In this document: positions 35,432 through 44,126 of the stretch, in pieces
Layout: each line of letters begins with the position of its first letter
How positions within the stretch are numbered: position 1 is the first letter of the stretch
The notes under the pieces: model-generated
What the model was told of the DNA's origin: nothing
What the model saw: the letters and a program-made list of their open reading frames with translations, nothing else
The model's database searches: none
Made by a program: the position numbers and the translations under genes
Assembly: GCF_007827815.1 (NCBI RefSeq)
Contig: NZ_VITH01000002.1
Span: forward strand, 372,001 to 436,000
Origin: Azospirillum brasilense
Lineage (GTDB): Bacteria > Pseudomonadota > Alphaproteobacteria > Azospirillales > Azospirillaceae
Direction of reading: 5' to 3'
Length of the DNA: 64,000 bases

Positions 35432-37501
35432 TCAGTGGACGCTGCCGCCATCCGGGCCGCCGCCCTTGCCGTTCTGGGCCTGCTCGCGCTCGCGCAGATA
35501 GTCCTCGGTGGTGCGCGGCGCCCGGGGCGCGCCCAGGGCGAAGGGCGAGTCGCCCCGCTCGAACTGGTCGACGACGCGACAGTCACCGCACATGCGCATG
35601 CGGTCGGCGGCCTCCGGCGTGGCGAACATGGCGTGCCGCCCGGCCAGCACCGCGACGATCTTGTCGATCGAGGACTTGGTGGCGAAGGGCTTGCCGCACT
35701 TGACGCAGCAGAAGGGCTCCTCCTCCTTCAGCACCTTGGCGCCGCGGGCGCTGTCGCGGAAGTCGATCTCCGGGACCAGAGCGATGACCTTCTCCGGACA
35801 GGTCGTCTTGCACAGGCCGCACTGCACGCAGGCGTCCTGCGAGAAGGACAGCATCGGTTTGTCGGCGTTGTCGAGCAGCGCCCCGGTCGGGCAGGCGCCG
35901 ACGCAGGACAGGCAGAGCGTGCAGCCCTCCGTCATCACCTGCACCCGCCCAAAGGGCGCGCCCGGCGGCAGCGGCAGCACCTCGATCGGCTCCGGCGCGA
36001 CCTTGTGCAGATGGCGCAGCGCCAGCATGGTGACGGTGCGCTTGCCGCCCATCGGCAGGAAGGTGCCGGGAGCCGGAGCGCCCTGGCGCGGCAGGTCCCA
36101 CAGCTCGGCGGCGACCGCGTCGGGGTCCTGGGCGTCGATGATCGACACCCGGCCCGAGCCGTAGCCCAGGCCCGCGATCGCCGTCTCGGCCAGACCGATC
36201 TGGCTGGCCAGCCCGGCGGTCTCGCCGGCGTTGCCCGGCCCGACCAGAACGCGCACCCGCGCAGCACCATAGGCCAGCGCCGCCGCGAACACGTCGAAGC
36301 CGAGCTGCGTCACCTCGTTCACCGCGAAGGGCAGCACGCGCGCCGGCAGGCCGCGCCCGTGGCGCGCGATCAGCGAGATCATCTCATCGCCGTGCCGTGG
36401 GTCGTGGACGAGCAGGACCGGCTCCGTCCCGCCGGCCTTGGCGTAGGAGGAGAGCAGCGTGCGCAGCCGCTCGTAGACCGTCTGGAGCGGCGGCAGGGCG
36501 TAGGTGCTGGCCCCGGTCGGGCAGACCGAGGCGCAGGAGCCGCAGCCGGCGCAGATGTGCGGGTCGATCGCCACATGGTCGCCGTTCGGCGTGATGGCGC
36601 CGGTCGGGCAGACCTCCAGGCAGCGGGTGCAGCCGGTCTTGCGGCTGCGCGAATGGGCGCAGAGGTCGGCCTTGAAGTCGATGTAGCGCGGCTTCTCAAA
36701 CTCGCCGATCAGATCGGCGGCCTCGAACACCGCCTTGGCGACGGCGGCCGGGCTGTCCGGGTCGGGGCGCAGGTAGCCGTCGCGCTTGCCGTGCGCGGGG
36801 AACAGCGGCGCACCGCCGGTCAGGTCCACGATGACGTCGCAGCGCGAGGCGGCGCCGTGCCGCGGCTGTTCGAAGCCCAGCACGGCGCGCGAGGCCGGAA
36901 GAGCCGGGGCGTAGTCGTCCACCACGATCTCGAAATTGCCGAGCCAGCCCTTGGCGGCGCGGATGGTGCCCTTGAAGACCGGCACGTCCATGACGCGCGG
37001 CGGGGCGACGTCCTTGGGGGATTTCAGCAGAACGGTGACGTCCAGGCTGCCGGAGAGCTGCCGGGCGACCTCGATGGCGCGCTCGTCGGTGCCGTAGACC
37101 AGCGCGGTGCCTTCCGACGCCAGGGTGATGGTGCCGGTCGGCGGGATGTCCATGGCCGCCTCGGCCAGCAGGGCGGCGATCTTCGGTCCCGCCAGCGCGC
37201 CCTCGTCCGACCAGCCGGCGCGCTCGCGGATGTTGGTGAAGGCCAAGGTGGCGTCAGGATTGTCCTGGGCGGCGATCTCCGCGAACAGCGGGGCCTCCTG
37301 GTTGCAGGCGACGAGCAGCGGGGCGCCCTCCGCCACGCGCGCCTCGAAGCGGTCGAGCTGGGTGCGGCAGAGCTGGGTGGCGACCGACAGCTCGCCCTCC
37401 GCCCCCGCCGCGGCCCCGCAGGCCCTGGCCAACGCCTTGCCGTCGAGCGCCATGCTGTGGGCGCAATCGCAGACGAGCACCGTCCGGCCGTTGATCTTCA
37501 T
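35432..37501 (-). CDS. multi-[4Fe-4S] ferredoxin-like protein with hydrogenase-delta-type domain
   Basis: A 689-residue soluble redox protein. Four ferredoxin motifs are visible: CTRCLEVCPTGA and CAGCGSCASVCPTG near residues 275-330, then CTLCLSCVGACPTG and CVQCGLCKTTCP near residues 520-575. Near the C-terminus a CVKCGKPF and a CGDC pair form a rubredoxin/zinc-ribbon-like knuckle. The segment between the two ferredoxin pairs (about 340-460) resembles the MvhD/FlpD hydrogenase delta subunit. The N-terminal 230 residues contain CDCAHSM and CNQEAP, like heterodisulfide-reductase-related proteins. It could distribute electrons to a molybdoenzyme or formate dehydrogenase; none is nearby. Confidence 0.8.
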   Translation of the reverse strand: MKINGRTVLVCDCAHSMALDGKALARACGAAAGAEGELSVATQLCRTQLDRFEARVAEGAPLLVACNQEAPLFAEIAAQDNPDATLAFTNIRERAGWSDEGALAGPKIAALLAEAAMDIPPTGTITLASEGTALVYGTDERAIEVARQLSGSLDVTVLLKSPKDVAPPRVMDVPVFKGTIRAAKGWLGNFEIVVDDYAPALPASRAVLGFEQPRHGAASRCDVIVDLTGGAPLFPAHGKRDGYLRPDPDSPAAVAKAVFEAADLIGEFEKPRYIDFKADLCAHSRSRKTGCTRCLEVCPTGAITPNGDHVAIDPHICAGCGSCASVCPTGASTYALPPLQTVYERLRTLLSSYAKAGGTEPVLLVHDPRHGDEMISLIARHGRGLPARVLPFAVNEVTQLGFDVFAAALAYGAARVRVLVGPGNAGETAGLASQIGLAETAIAGLGYGSGRVSIIDAQDPDAVAAELWDLPRQGAPAPGTFLPMGGKRTVTMLALRHLHKVAPEPIEVLPLPPGAPFGRVQVMTEGCTLCLSCVGACPTGALLDNADKPMLSFSQDACVQCGLCKTTCPEKVIALVPEIDFRDSARGAKVLKEEEPFCCVKCGKPFATKSSIDKIVAVLAGRHAMFATPEAADRMRMCGDCRVVDQFERGDSPFALGAPRAPRTTEDYLREREQAQNGKGGGPDGGSVH

Positions 37502-37660
37502 CGCTTCCAATCCCTTGCCCTGAAAAAACCTGCCCTGAAAAGCCCTGTTGCACACAGCGCGTTCCAGTTCTGTACATATCGGCTGGGTGGCACGGTTGCG
37601 ACAGCAAAATGCGTGCGGCAGGATGGCCGTCCACCCCTTACCCGTCGGACCCGTCCCGCC

Positions 37661-38224
37661 ATGACCAGCGCCCCCACCGTCCGCGACGCCCGCATCGAGG
37701 ATGTCCCCGCTTTCCAGCGGATCTACGAGCACCATGTCCTCTATGGCGTCGGCACCTTCGAGGAGGAGCCGCCCGACGCGGCCGAACTGGAGACGCGCTT
37801 CCGCGCCATCACCGGCGCCGGGTTGCCTTGGCTGGTCGCCGAGCGCGACGGGGTGGTTCTGGGCTACGCCTACGGCAGCGCCTACCACGTCCGCTCCGCC
37901 TACCGCTTCACCATCCAGGATTCCGTCTACATCGCCGAGGAGGCGCGCGGCCGGGGCCTCGGGCGCCTGCTGCTGCAGGCGTTGATCGACCGCTGCGTGG
38001 CGCAGGGCTACCGGCAGATGGTGGCGCTGGTCGGCGGATCGGAGAACACCGGCTCCATCGGGCTGCACGCCGCTCTGGGCTTCCGCACCTGCGGCGTCGT
38101 CGAGGCCGTGGGGCTGAAGTTCGGGCGCTGGCTGGACGTGGTCATGATGCAGAAGGATCTGGGAGCCGGGCGGTCGGACATTCCGCAGGGCCAGGGGCCG
38201 GGCCAGCCGGTGGCGGTGCGTTAG
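37661..38224 (+). CDS. GNAT acetyltransferase (phosphinothricin-acetyltransferase-like)
   Basis: A 187-residue GCN5-related N-acetyltransferase. The acetyl-CoA loop RGRGLGRLLL lies near residue 95 (motif A). The HHVLYGVGTFEEEPP start and the VGGSENTGSIGLHAALGF motif B are typical of the Pat/Bar family, which acetylates phosphinothricin and methionine sulfoximine-like amines. The physiological substrate is unknown. It is divergent from the multi-cluster gene. Its stop overlaps the convergent REC-Hpt gene by 3 bases within TTAG. Confidence 0.9.
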   Translation: MTSAPTVRDARIEDVPAFQRIYEHHVLYGVGTFEEEPPDAAELETRFRAITGAGLPWLVAERDGVVLGYAYGSAYHVRSAYRFTIQDSVYIAEEARGRGLGRLLLQALIDRCVAQGYRQMVALVGGSENTGSIGLHAALGFRTCGVVEAVGLKFGRWLDVVMMQKDLGAGRSDIPQGQGPGQPVAVR

Positions 38225-40080
38225 CCGCCGTCGCTCCACCGCTCCAGCGCGGCGAGCGCCGGCGGGACGGCGTCGTCCAGCGCGCGGCGCCGGGCGTCGG
38301 GGTCGTCTTCGCCCTCGCGCCCGCCCCCGCCAGCGTCCAGCGTGGCTTCGAGCGCCCTTGCGGCGCTCCGCAGGGCCACGCAGCCGTAAATTCCGGCCAC
38401 CCCGGCGATCTTGTGGGCCATGGCCCCGGCGGTCGCCCGGTCCCCGGCGTTCCAGGCCTGCTCCAGCGCGGCGTGGTAGCCGCGCAGCGTGACGAGGGTG
38501 TTGGCCACCAGCGTGGCCACCCGTTCCGCCGGCAGATGCTCGCGCATCTGGCGGATGGCCTCGTCATCGAACACCGGCGGGCCGGAGTCATGCTCCGACG
38601 GCGGGTGTTCGATGACGGTGGGGGGCGTGCCGGTGGCGCCGGACAAGCGGTCCAGCAGGGCCGTCAGGGCGGGCAGGCGCAGCGGCTTCTCCAGGACGGC
38701 GTCGGCCCCCGCCGCCCGGCAGCGCTCCGCCGCGCCGGGGACGGCGGAGGCGGTCAAGGCGACGATGCGCAGCCCCGCCGCCCCGGTTCCGGCGCCTTGG
38801 GGAAGGGCGCGGATGCGGCGGGTCGCCTCGACCCCGTCCATTTCCGGCATCTGCATGTCCATCAGGACGAGGTCGTAGCGCTCCCGCTCCACCGCCGCCA
38901 CGGCGGCCCGCCCGTCGCCCGCCAGCGTCACCGCGTGGCCGGCGCGGCGCAGCAGCATGGCCGCGGCCTGCTGGCTGACCGGCTCGTCCTCCGCCAGCAG
39001 GATGCGCAGCGTCCGCTTGCCGGGCGACTCGCCGGTCCGTTCCGCCGGGGGATGGGGCGCGCGGGGGGCGCGGGTCCGCGCCACGCCCAGGCCGGTCGCG
39101 AGGATCGCCAGTCCGGTGAGCAGCCCGACCCCGACCGGGGCGGCGGCCGACAGCTCCGCCTCCACCCGGCGTGGGGATGCGTTCACTCCCTCCCGCGTTC
39201 CGTCCCGCAACCCGTCACGCAGGGCCAGCGCGCCGTGCCCGGTCCGCTGGACGAGGTCCGCGGCGGTGCCGCGCAACAGCGCGGCGATCCCCGCCGCCTT
39301 GGCGGTCAGCGCCTCCTGCTCCTGCCGCAGGTCGAAGAGGTTCTGCTCGTCCATGCCCAGCGCAACGAGCTGGCGCGCCGCATCGGCGCGGCGTGGGCTC
39401 GCGCCGTCGATCGGCAGATTGGCCAGTGCGTCGAACAGAGCCCCGGCGGCTTTGCGGAAATCGTCCCGCGCGGCCGAGGCCGGAGCCGTCGCCGTCCCAG
39501 CGGCGAGCAGCCGGAGGGCCACCGCCTGCCGTGAATCGTCGATCCGGCGCAGGGGGGCGCCGTCCGGCGGCGCGTGCGCGGCGGCGAGCGCCGCGGCCAG
39601 AGCCTCGCTGCGCGCCGTCACCTGCTCGGTGAGGTCCTGAAGGTCGCGCTGCACGGTCAGGCGGCGCTCGACGGCGGCGTTCAGCTCGTCCGCTTCGGCG
39701 CGGATGGACTGGGTGGCGAAGCGCAGCTCGGCGCGCCACTCCCGCGGCAGGGTGTCCAGCGTGGCGCCGAGCTGCTGGGTGCGCTGGCGCAAGGCGTTGT
39801 GGGCGGTCAGCCGGTGCTGGGCGGTGCGCGCCGATTCCAGCTCGGCCGCGTTGGAGGACAGGCCGGCGGCCAACTCCGCGACGCGCATCAGGTCGAGCGC
39901 CTCGTCCAGGCTGCGGGTGGCCTGGCCGCGGGCGCGCGCGTCCATCTCGGCCAGGGCGAGCCAGACGGAGCCGCCGGCACCGGCGCCGGCCAGCAGAGCG
40001 GCCAGGACGAGCGCGCCGATCCCGCCGGCGCCGATTCCGAAGCCGCTTGCCCAGGCGGTGCCGGTTTTGGGGGATTCCAT
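38221..40080 (-). CDS. membrane sensor with receiver and Hpt domains but no kinase
   Basis: About 619 residues. Two membrane helices (about 12-38 and 312-335) frame a large alpha-helical periplasmic region with repeated Arg/Ala-rich helices, as in TorS-like sensors. Directly after the second helix come a receiver (about 355-475) with E-D acidic pair, phosphoacceptor D in LVLMDMQMPEMDG and K in EKPLR. An Hpt domain (about 520-600) follows, with the phosphorylatable His in GAMAHKIAG. There is no HisKA or HATPase, so it cannot autophosphorylate and must receive phosphate from another kinase. The start is uncertain; ATG 40080 is used, 40206 or 40170 are alternatives. Confidence 0.82.
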   Translation of the reverse strand: MESPKTGTAWASGFGIGAGGIGALVLAALLAGAGAGGSVWLALAEMDARARGQATRSLDEALDLMRVAELAAGLSSNAAELESARTAQHRLTAHNALRQRTQQLGATLDTLPREWRAELRFATQSIRAEADELNAAVERRLTVQRDLQDLTEQVTARSEALAAALAAAHAPPDGAPLRRIDDSRQAVALRLLAAGTATAPASAARDDFRKAAGALFDALANLPIDGASPRRADAARQLVALGMDEQNLFDLRQEQEALTAKAAGIAALLRGTAADLVQRTGHGALALRDGLRDGTREGVNASPRRVEAELSAAAPVGVGLLTGLAILATGLGVARTRAPRAPHPPAERTGESPGKRTLRILLAEDEPVSQQAAAMLLRRAGHAVTLAGDGRAAVAAVERERYDLVLMDMQMPEMDGVEATRRIRALPQGAGTGAAGLRIVALTASAVPGAAERCRAAGADAVLEKPLRLPALTALLDRLSGATGTPPTVIEHPPSEHDSGPPVFDDEAIRQMREHLPAERVATLVANTLVTLRGYHAALEQAWNAGDRATAGAMAHKIAGVAGIYGCVALRSAARALEATLDAGGGGREGEDDPDARRRALDDAVPPALAALERWSDGG

Positions 40081-40243
40081 GCGCGGGCCGCCGTCCCGAT
40101 GGTGCGTTCGCGCCGCGGCGGCTGGCCCGGCGTCCTGTGCGTGCATGTCCGGCCGCCCGTTCCCGTTCATGGCGCAGAGTACACCGGCTTGGCGAGGCTT
40201 TGCCATGGCGCTTCGGTTGGGTGGGGCGGCCGGGCCGGGGGCG

Positions 40244-40726
40244 TCACACCGGCGAGGTGTCCTGGGTCCAGGACGGGTCCTCGATCCGGTGCAGGCGCCC
40301 GGCCCCGGTCAGCGCGGCGCGCAGGGTCAGCGCCTTGCGCCGCGCCGGGGCGAGCCGGTGCTCCGGCGCCGCGCGCAGGATCTCCGCGCCGTAGGCATCG
40401 GCGACCATCAGGCCGCAGTCGTCGGGAATCAGCTCGGATGGGAAGGCATCGTCCACGGCGAAGTAGAAGGCGTCGCACCAGTCCCGGTACTCCGGCCATT
40501 TCTGGTCGGCCCGGAAATCGGCCACGCAGCTCTTCACCTCGACGATGACGACGGTGCCGGCGCCATCCATCGCCAGGACGTCGGCGCGGCGCCCGCTGGC
40601 CAGCCGGAACTCCGCCATGCTGACGAAGCCGCGCGCGGCCAGCGCCCGGCGCACCCCGCGGAAGATCGGGACGGCGCCGCCCGCCGGCATCGGCGGCTCG
40701 TCGCCCTGCAACAGGATATCGACCAT
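40244..40726 (-). CDS. mmcB: MmcB family DNA repair protein
   Basis: A 160-residue protein of the MmcB (YqjG-like, formerly DUF2958-type) family, restricted mainly to alphaproteobacteria. In Caulobacter MmcB is SOS-regulated and contributes to mitomycin C tolerance. The PD-(D/E)xK-like core is visible: RRADVLAMD, then VIVEVKSC. An adjacent lone LexA box was not found. It lies between the two kinase-related genes on the same strand and does not itself look like part of signalling. Confidence 0.85.
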   Translation of the reverse strand: MVDILLQGDEPPMPAGGAVPIFRGVRRALAARGFVSMAEFRLASGRRADVLAMDGAGTVVIVEVKSCVADFRADQKWPEYRDWCDAFYFAVDDAFPSELIPDDCGLMVADAYGAEILRAAPEHRLAPARRKALTLRAALTGAGRLHRIEDPSWTQDTSPV

Positions 40727-40820
40727 TTGAAACGGAACAGTTCAGGAACGAAGGGGCACAATGACCCGGCTTGGCGGCTTTGCCAAGGGACTTCTGCCGA
40801 ACGTGGGCCGCGCGAAAGGG

Positions 40821-42107
40821 TCAGGCGCGGGCGCCGGTGTGGGTGTGCGGCAGGCTGCGCCGCGGCGGGAACATCAGGATGGCCGTCGTGCCGGCGCCGG
40901 GCTCGCTGTAGAGGTCGAGCCGCCCGCCGTGCATCTCCATCAGCCGCTTGACCACGGGCAGGCCGATGCCCGCCCCGGCGGCGCCGCGCGGCACGGCCAT
41001 GTCGGCGCGGCCGAAGGGTTCCAGGACGCGGGCCAACTCGTCCTCGGCGATGCCGGCGCCGGTGTCGGCCACCATCAGCCCGATCCCGCCGTCCGGCATG
41101 GGGCTGGCCGACACCATCACCTGCCCGCCCGAGGGGGTGAACTTCACCGCGTTCGACAGCAGGTTGGTCAGCATCCGCTGAAGCGCCCGCGCGTCGCCGT
41201 AGAGCAGGGGCAGCTCGGCGGACAGATCCTCGCCGATGTCGACGCCGCGGGCCGCCGCCTTGTCGCCCATCTGGGCGAGCGCCTGACGGGCGGCGTCGGC
41301 CACGTTGATGGCCTCCTCCTGCATGTCCGTCCGGGCGGTCTCGCTCTGCGAGAGGTCCAGGATGCCGTCGATCAGCGACAGGAGATGCGTGCCGCTGGCG
41401 TGGATGTCCGCGGCGTAGCTGCGGTAGCGGGGGGAGCCGAGCGGGCCGAAGGTCTCGGCCAGCAGCACCTCGGAGAAGCCCAGCACCGCGTTCAGCGGGG
41501 TGCGCAGCTCATGACTCATGTGCGCCAGGAATTCCGCCTTGGCCCGGTGGGCGCGGTGCGATTCCGGAACGACGGGAACCTCGGCGCCAAGCTCCACGAG
41601 GGACACGCAGACGGTCGGCGCCGCGCGGCCGGAGCCGACGGAAGCAGGGTCGAGCGGGGTGGCGGCGATCCGCCAGCGCGCGCCGCCGGGGGCGATCACC
41701 AGGCGGCGCACGGTCTGCTTTTCCGTCAGGCAATCGGTGAGACCGGCGAACAGGCCGGCCCCTTCGCCGTCCTGGAGATCATCGGCGCGCAGCCGGCGCC
41801 CGGCCAGAGGATGCCCGAACAGCCGCTCCGCGGCGCGGTTGGCCGTCAGCCACTCGAAATCACGGATGGCGCCGGTGTCGTCACGGACCGCGGCCAGAAC
41901 GCCGATGCCGTCGGCGAGCGCCGCCATCGCCGCGCCCAGCAGGGCATCGTCGCCCCGTGCATCGTTCCCCTGTGCACGGTTGGCCGAACCGTTCCCGTCG
42001 GGATCGCCGCCGTCCAACAGCACAGCAGAATCCGCGCCAGCCGGCGTTGCCGCCTCCGGTTGTCGGTCGCGGAAAGGGGTTTCGATCACGGCATCCATTG
42101 GTCGCAT
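40821..42107 (-). CDS. PAS histidine kinase
   Basis: Cytosolic sensor kinase, about 428 residues. A PAS-like domain (about 50-170) is followed by a HisKA domain with H199 in HMSHELRTPLN and a HATPase with the N box LSNAVKF, G1 DTGAG and a truncated G2 (GAAGAGIGL). It belongs to the common HELRTP class, unlike the neighbouring HDLRQP kinases. No receiver is attached, so a separate regulator is expected; the adjacent REC-Hpt protein is one possible relay partner. The start is uncertain: codon use before 42107 is atypical, so the ATG at 42107 (or 42098) is preferred over 42188. Confidence 0.83.
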   Translation of the reverse strand: MRPMDAVIETPFRDRQPEAATPAGADSAVLLDGGDPDGNGSANRAQGNDARGDDALLGAAMAALADGIGVLAAVRDDTGAIRDFEWLTANRAAERLFGHPLAGRRLRADDLQDGEGAGLFAGLTDCLTEKQTVRRLVIAPGGARWRIAATPLDPASVGSGRAAPTVCVSLVELGAEVPVVPESHRAHRAKAEFLAHMSHELRTPLNAVLGFSEVLLAETFGPLGSPRYRSYAADIHASGTHLLSLIDGILDLSQSETARTDMQEEAINVADAARQALAQMGDKAAARGVDIGEDLSAELPLLYGDARALQRMLTNLLSNAVKFTPSGGQVMVSASPMPDGGIGLMVADTGAGIAEDELARVLEPFGRADMAVPRGAAGAGIGLPVVKRLMEMHGGRLDLYSEPGAGTTAILMFPPRRSLPHTHTGARA

Positions 42108-42201
42108 AGTCGAAAAATTTTGAGAAGCATGCAACCGACAAATTGCGACAGATCCCGTCGTTACTACGGTGCCCGGAGTGATGCTCATGGCCTTTTCTTG
42201 A

Positions 42202-42215
42202 CTTTTATATAAAAG
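42202..42215. promoter_or_regulatory. 14-bp perfect AT-rich palindrome between divergent kinase genes
   Basis: CTTTTATATAAAAG is a perfect palindrome, and its 12-base AT-only core is an outlier in this GC-rich DNA. It lies 94 bases upstream of the PAS kinase start and about 190 bases upstream of the divergent pseudokinase start. It may be an operator or supply -10 elements in both directions. Confidence 0.5.
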
Positions 42216-42408
42216 CACGTTGAATTGTTCGCATGGCCAGCGGCCGCTGAGGCTGTGCCGGGCGCCGTGCCCGAAGCCGGGCCGAATAGTCCTGTCGGTG
42301 ATCGGACGAACGGTGGGCTTGATCCTTGGCGCCGCATCCGTAGCCTGTTCGCACGGGACCACTTCCGGTCGCCGGCAATCCGCGTGCACGCAGTGGGGGA
42401 CGCCGCCC

Positions 42409-43884
42409 GTGACGAGCGATGGAGCTTATCCGCATGGGGCGGGACGGCACGGCGCGGTCCTGGTCTTCGACGCCGACGACCGGCTGACCGGCTGGAACGA
42501 GGCGGCGGAGGCGCTGGCCGATGCCGACCGCCTTCTGGTCCAGGGAGCGCTGCCGGAGGCGCTGGCGCCGCTGTTCCGCGGATTGCCCCCCGGCCACACC
42601 GTCACCGACTGGCCGCTCAGCGGCGGCGGGTTCGTCCGCCGCGCCACCGGCGACGAAACCGCGGGCGGCGGACCCTCCGGCGGCGGGACCGCGGCGGGCG
42701 CCGACCTGTCGGGCCGCCTGTTCGCCGCGGCCAGCCACGACCTGCGCCAGCCGCTGGCCGCCCTGTCGCTGTTGCTGGGGGCCTTGGAGGGGCGGCTCGA
42801 CGGGGCCGGGGCTCACGGCGGCAAGGGCGCCACGGGACGCGCCGGCGCCCTCAACGATCCGGCGGCGCGCGACCTGCTGAACGCCATGGGCAACGCCGTC
42901 CAGTCGCTGCGCGGCATGGTCGACGGGCATTTCGATCTGGTGCGGCTGGAGGCCGGTCTGGTGCAGCCGGACATCGGCGCCCCCGTGGTCAACGGCATCC
43001 TGACGCGGATGGCGCTGGACGCAGCACCCCGCCTCGACGGGCGGGGTCTGCGCTTCTCGGTGCTGCCCTGCTCGGTGCGGGTGGCCACCGACGCCTCGCT
43101 TCTGGAGCGGATTCTCCAGGGATTCGTCGCCAGCACCCTGCGCCACACGGAGCGGGGGAGGGTGGTGCTCGGCTGCCGGCGCCGGGGGCCGGATCTGCGG
43201 ATCGAGCTGTGGTCCACCGGCCGCGGCCTGCAGCCGGACCAGCTTCTCGCCCTGCGGGAGGAGATCCGGCGCCCGGACGGGGCGGGAGACCCGTCGGTGA
43301 TCGACCTCGGGTTGCGTCTTGCCTGCGGTCTGGCGCGGCGGCTGGGGCACCGGATCGAGGTGGACTCGGCGCCCAGCCGCGGCACCATGCTGGCGGTGCT
43401 GGTGCCGCGGGCGGCGGACGGCGCGGACGACCCGCCGGCCGCCGCGGAGCCCCCCGGCCCGGCCGGGGTCATCGTCACGGAGCCCGGCGAGGATGTTAGC
43501 CGCGCCCGCGTGCTGGTCATCGAGGACGATCCGATGGTGCTGGAGGCGCTGGGCGCGCTGCTCGGCCAATGGGGCTGCGCGGTCGTCGCCGCGGACTCGG
43601 TGGATGCCGCGCTGGAGCGGCTGGGCCCCGGCCCGCAGCCGCCCGACCTCGTCATCTCCGACCTGCGGTTGAAGGGGGCGATGAACGGGATCGTCGCCAT
43701 CCGTCAGATCGGCAAGGCGCTCGACGCCACGCTGCCCGGCCTGATCCTGACCGGCGACACCGACCCGATGCGCCTGCGCGAGGCGCGGCTGTCCGGCTAT
43801 CCGCTGCTGCACAAGCCGGTGGCGCCGATGGCCCTGCGGGGGGCGGTCGCCCGGCTTCTCGGACGCGAGCGGCTGAAATCCTGA
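42409..43884 (+). CDS. hybrid histidine kinase-like protein with degenerate ATPase domain
   Basis: 491 residues with a GTG start preceded by GGGGGA. A short PAS-like N-terminus (1-75) leads to a normal phosphotransfer helix with H110 in ASHDLRQPLA. The HATPase fold is present, but the ATP-binding signature is gone: the N-box Asn is S242 (FVASTLRH), the G1 Asp is S269 (LWSTGRG), and the GLGLGL box is DLGLRL. A receiver (about 365-485) is complete, with D418 and LHKP. It is best described as a pseudokinase that still can be phosphorylated at H110 or D418 by another kinase. It is clearly paralogous to the protein at 4479. Confidence 0.82.
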   Translation: MTSDGAYPHGAGRHGAVLVFDADDRLTGWNEAAEALADADRLLVQGALPEALAPLFRGLPPGHTVTDWPLSGGGFVRRATGDETAGGGPSGGGTAAGADLSGRLFAAASHDLRQPLAALSLLLGALEGRLDGAGAHGGKGATGRAGALNDPAARDLLNAMGNAVQSLRGMVDGHFDLVRLEAGLVQPDIGAPVVNGILTRMALDAAPRLDGRGLRFSVLPCSVRVATDASLLERILQGFVASTLRHTERGRVVLGCRRRGPDLRIELWSTGRGLQPDQLLALREEIRRPDGAGDPSVIDLGLRLACGLARRLGHRIEVDSAPSRGTMLAVLVPRAADGADDPPAAAEPPGPAGVIVTEPGEDVSRARVLVIEDDPMVLEALGALLGQWGCAVVAADSVDAALERLGPGPQPPDLVISDLRLKGAMNGIVAIRQIGKALDATLPGLILTGDTDPMRLREARLSGYPLLHKPVAPMALRGAVARLLGRERLKS

Positions 43885-44001
43885 AAAGGTTTCGGGTCGC
43901 TCTCAAGCGGCGATCCCCAGCGTGCGTCCTGTATTGCAAGATTGACATCGAAATGAGCGCGCAATGACCTTGCAAACGACAATCAATAGTCGGCCGCCCG
44001 C

Positions 44002-44019
44002 ATGTTCTCGTCGGAACAT
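44002..44019. promoter_or_regulatory. inverted repeat upstream of the CHASE kinase
   Basis: ATGTTC and GAACAT flank a 6-base spacer, a perfect 18-base dyad 108 bases upstream of the kinase start. A regulatory protein site is possible. Confidence 0.4.
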
Positions 44020-44035
44020 ACTATCCATTTGGGAG

Positions 44036-44056
44036 GATAATGGCTTTTCCATTATC
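44036..44056. promoter_or_regulatory. 8-bp hairpin upstream of the CHASE kinase
   Basis: GATAATGG-CTTTT-CCATTATC is a perfect stem loop between the pseudokinase and the CHASE kinase. It could be an operator or part of the leader transcript; no T-run follows, so it is a poor terminator. Confidence 0.45.
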
Positions 44057-44126
44057 GAGGCGTGGGGCCGCTTGCTATAGTCGAACGATCCGACGATTTC
44101 GGTGATAGCCGTTGGGAACGGGTGGC

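Noticed and set aside
40078..40206. Longer start for the REC-Hpt protein as certain
   Set aside because: No ribosome-binding site stands out for any of the candidate ATGs, so the start is only stated as uncertain.
42108..42188. N-terminal extension of the PAS kinase to ATG 42188
   Set aside because: Codon use of the extra 27 codons is unlike the rest, even though AAAAGGCC precedes that ATG.
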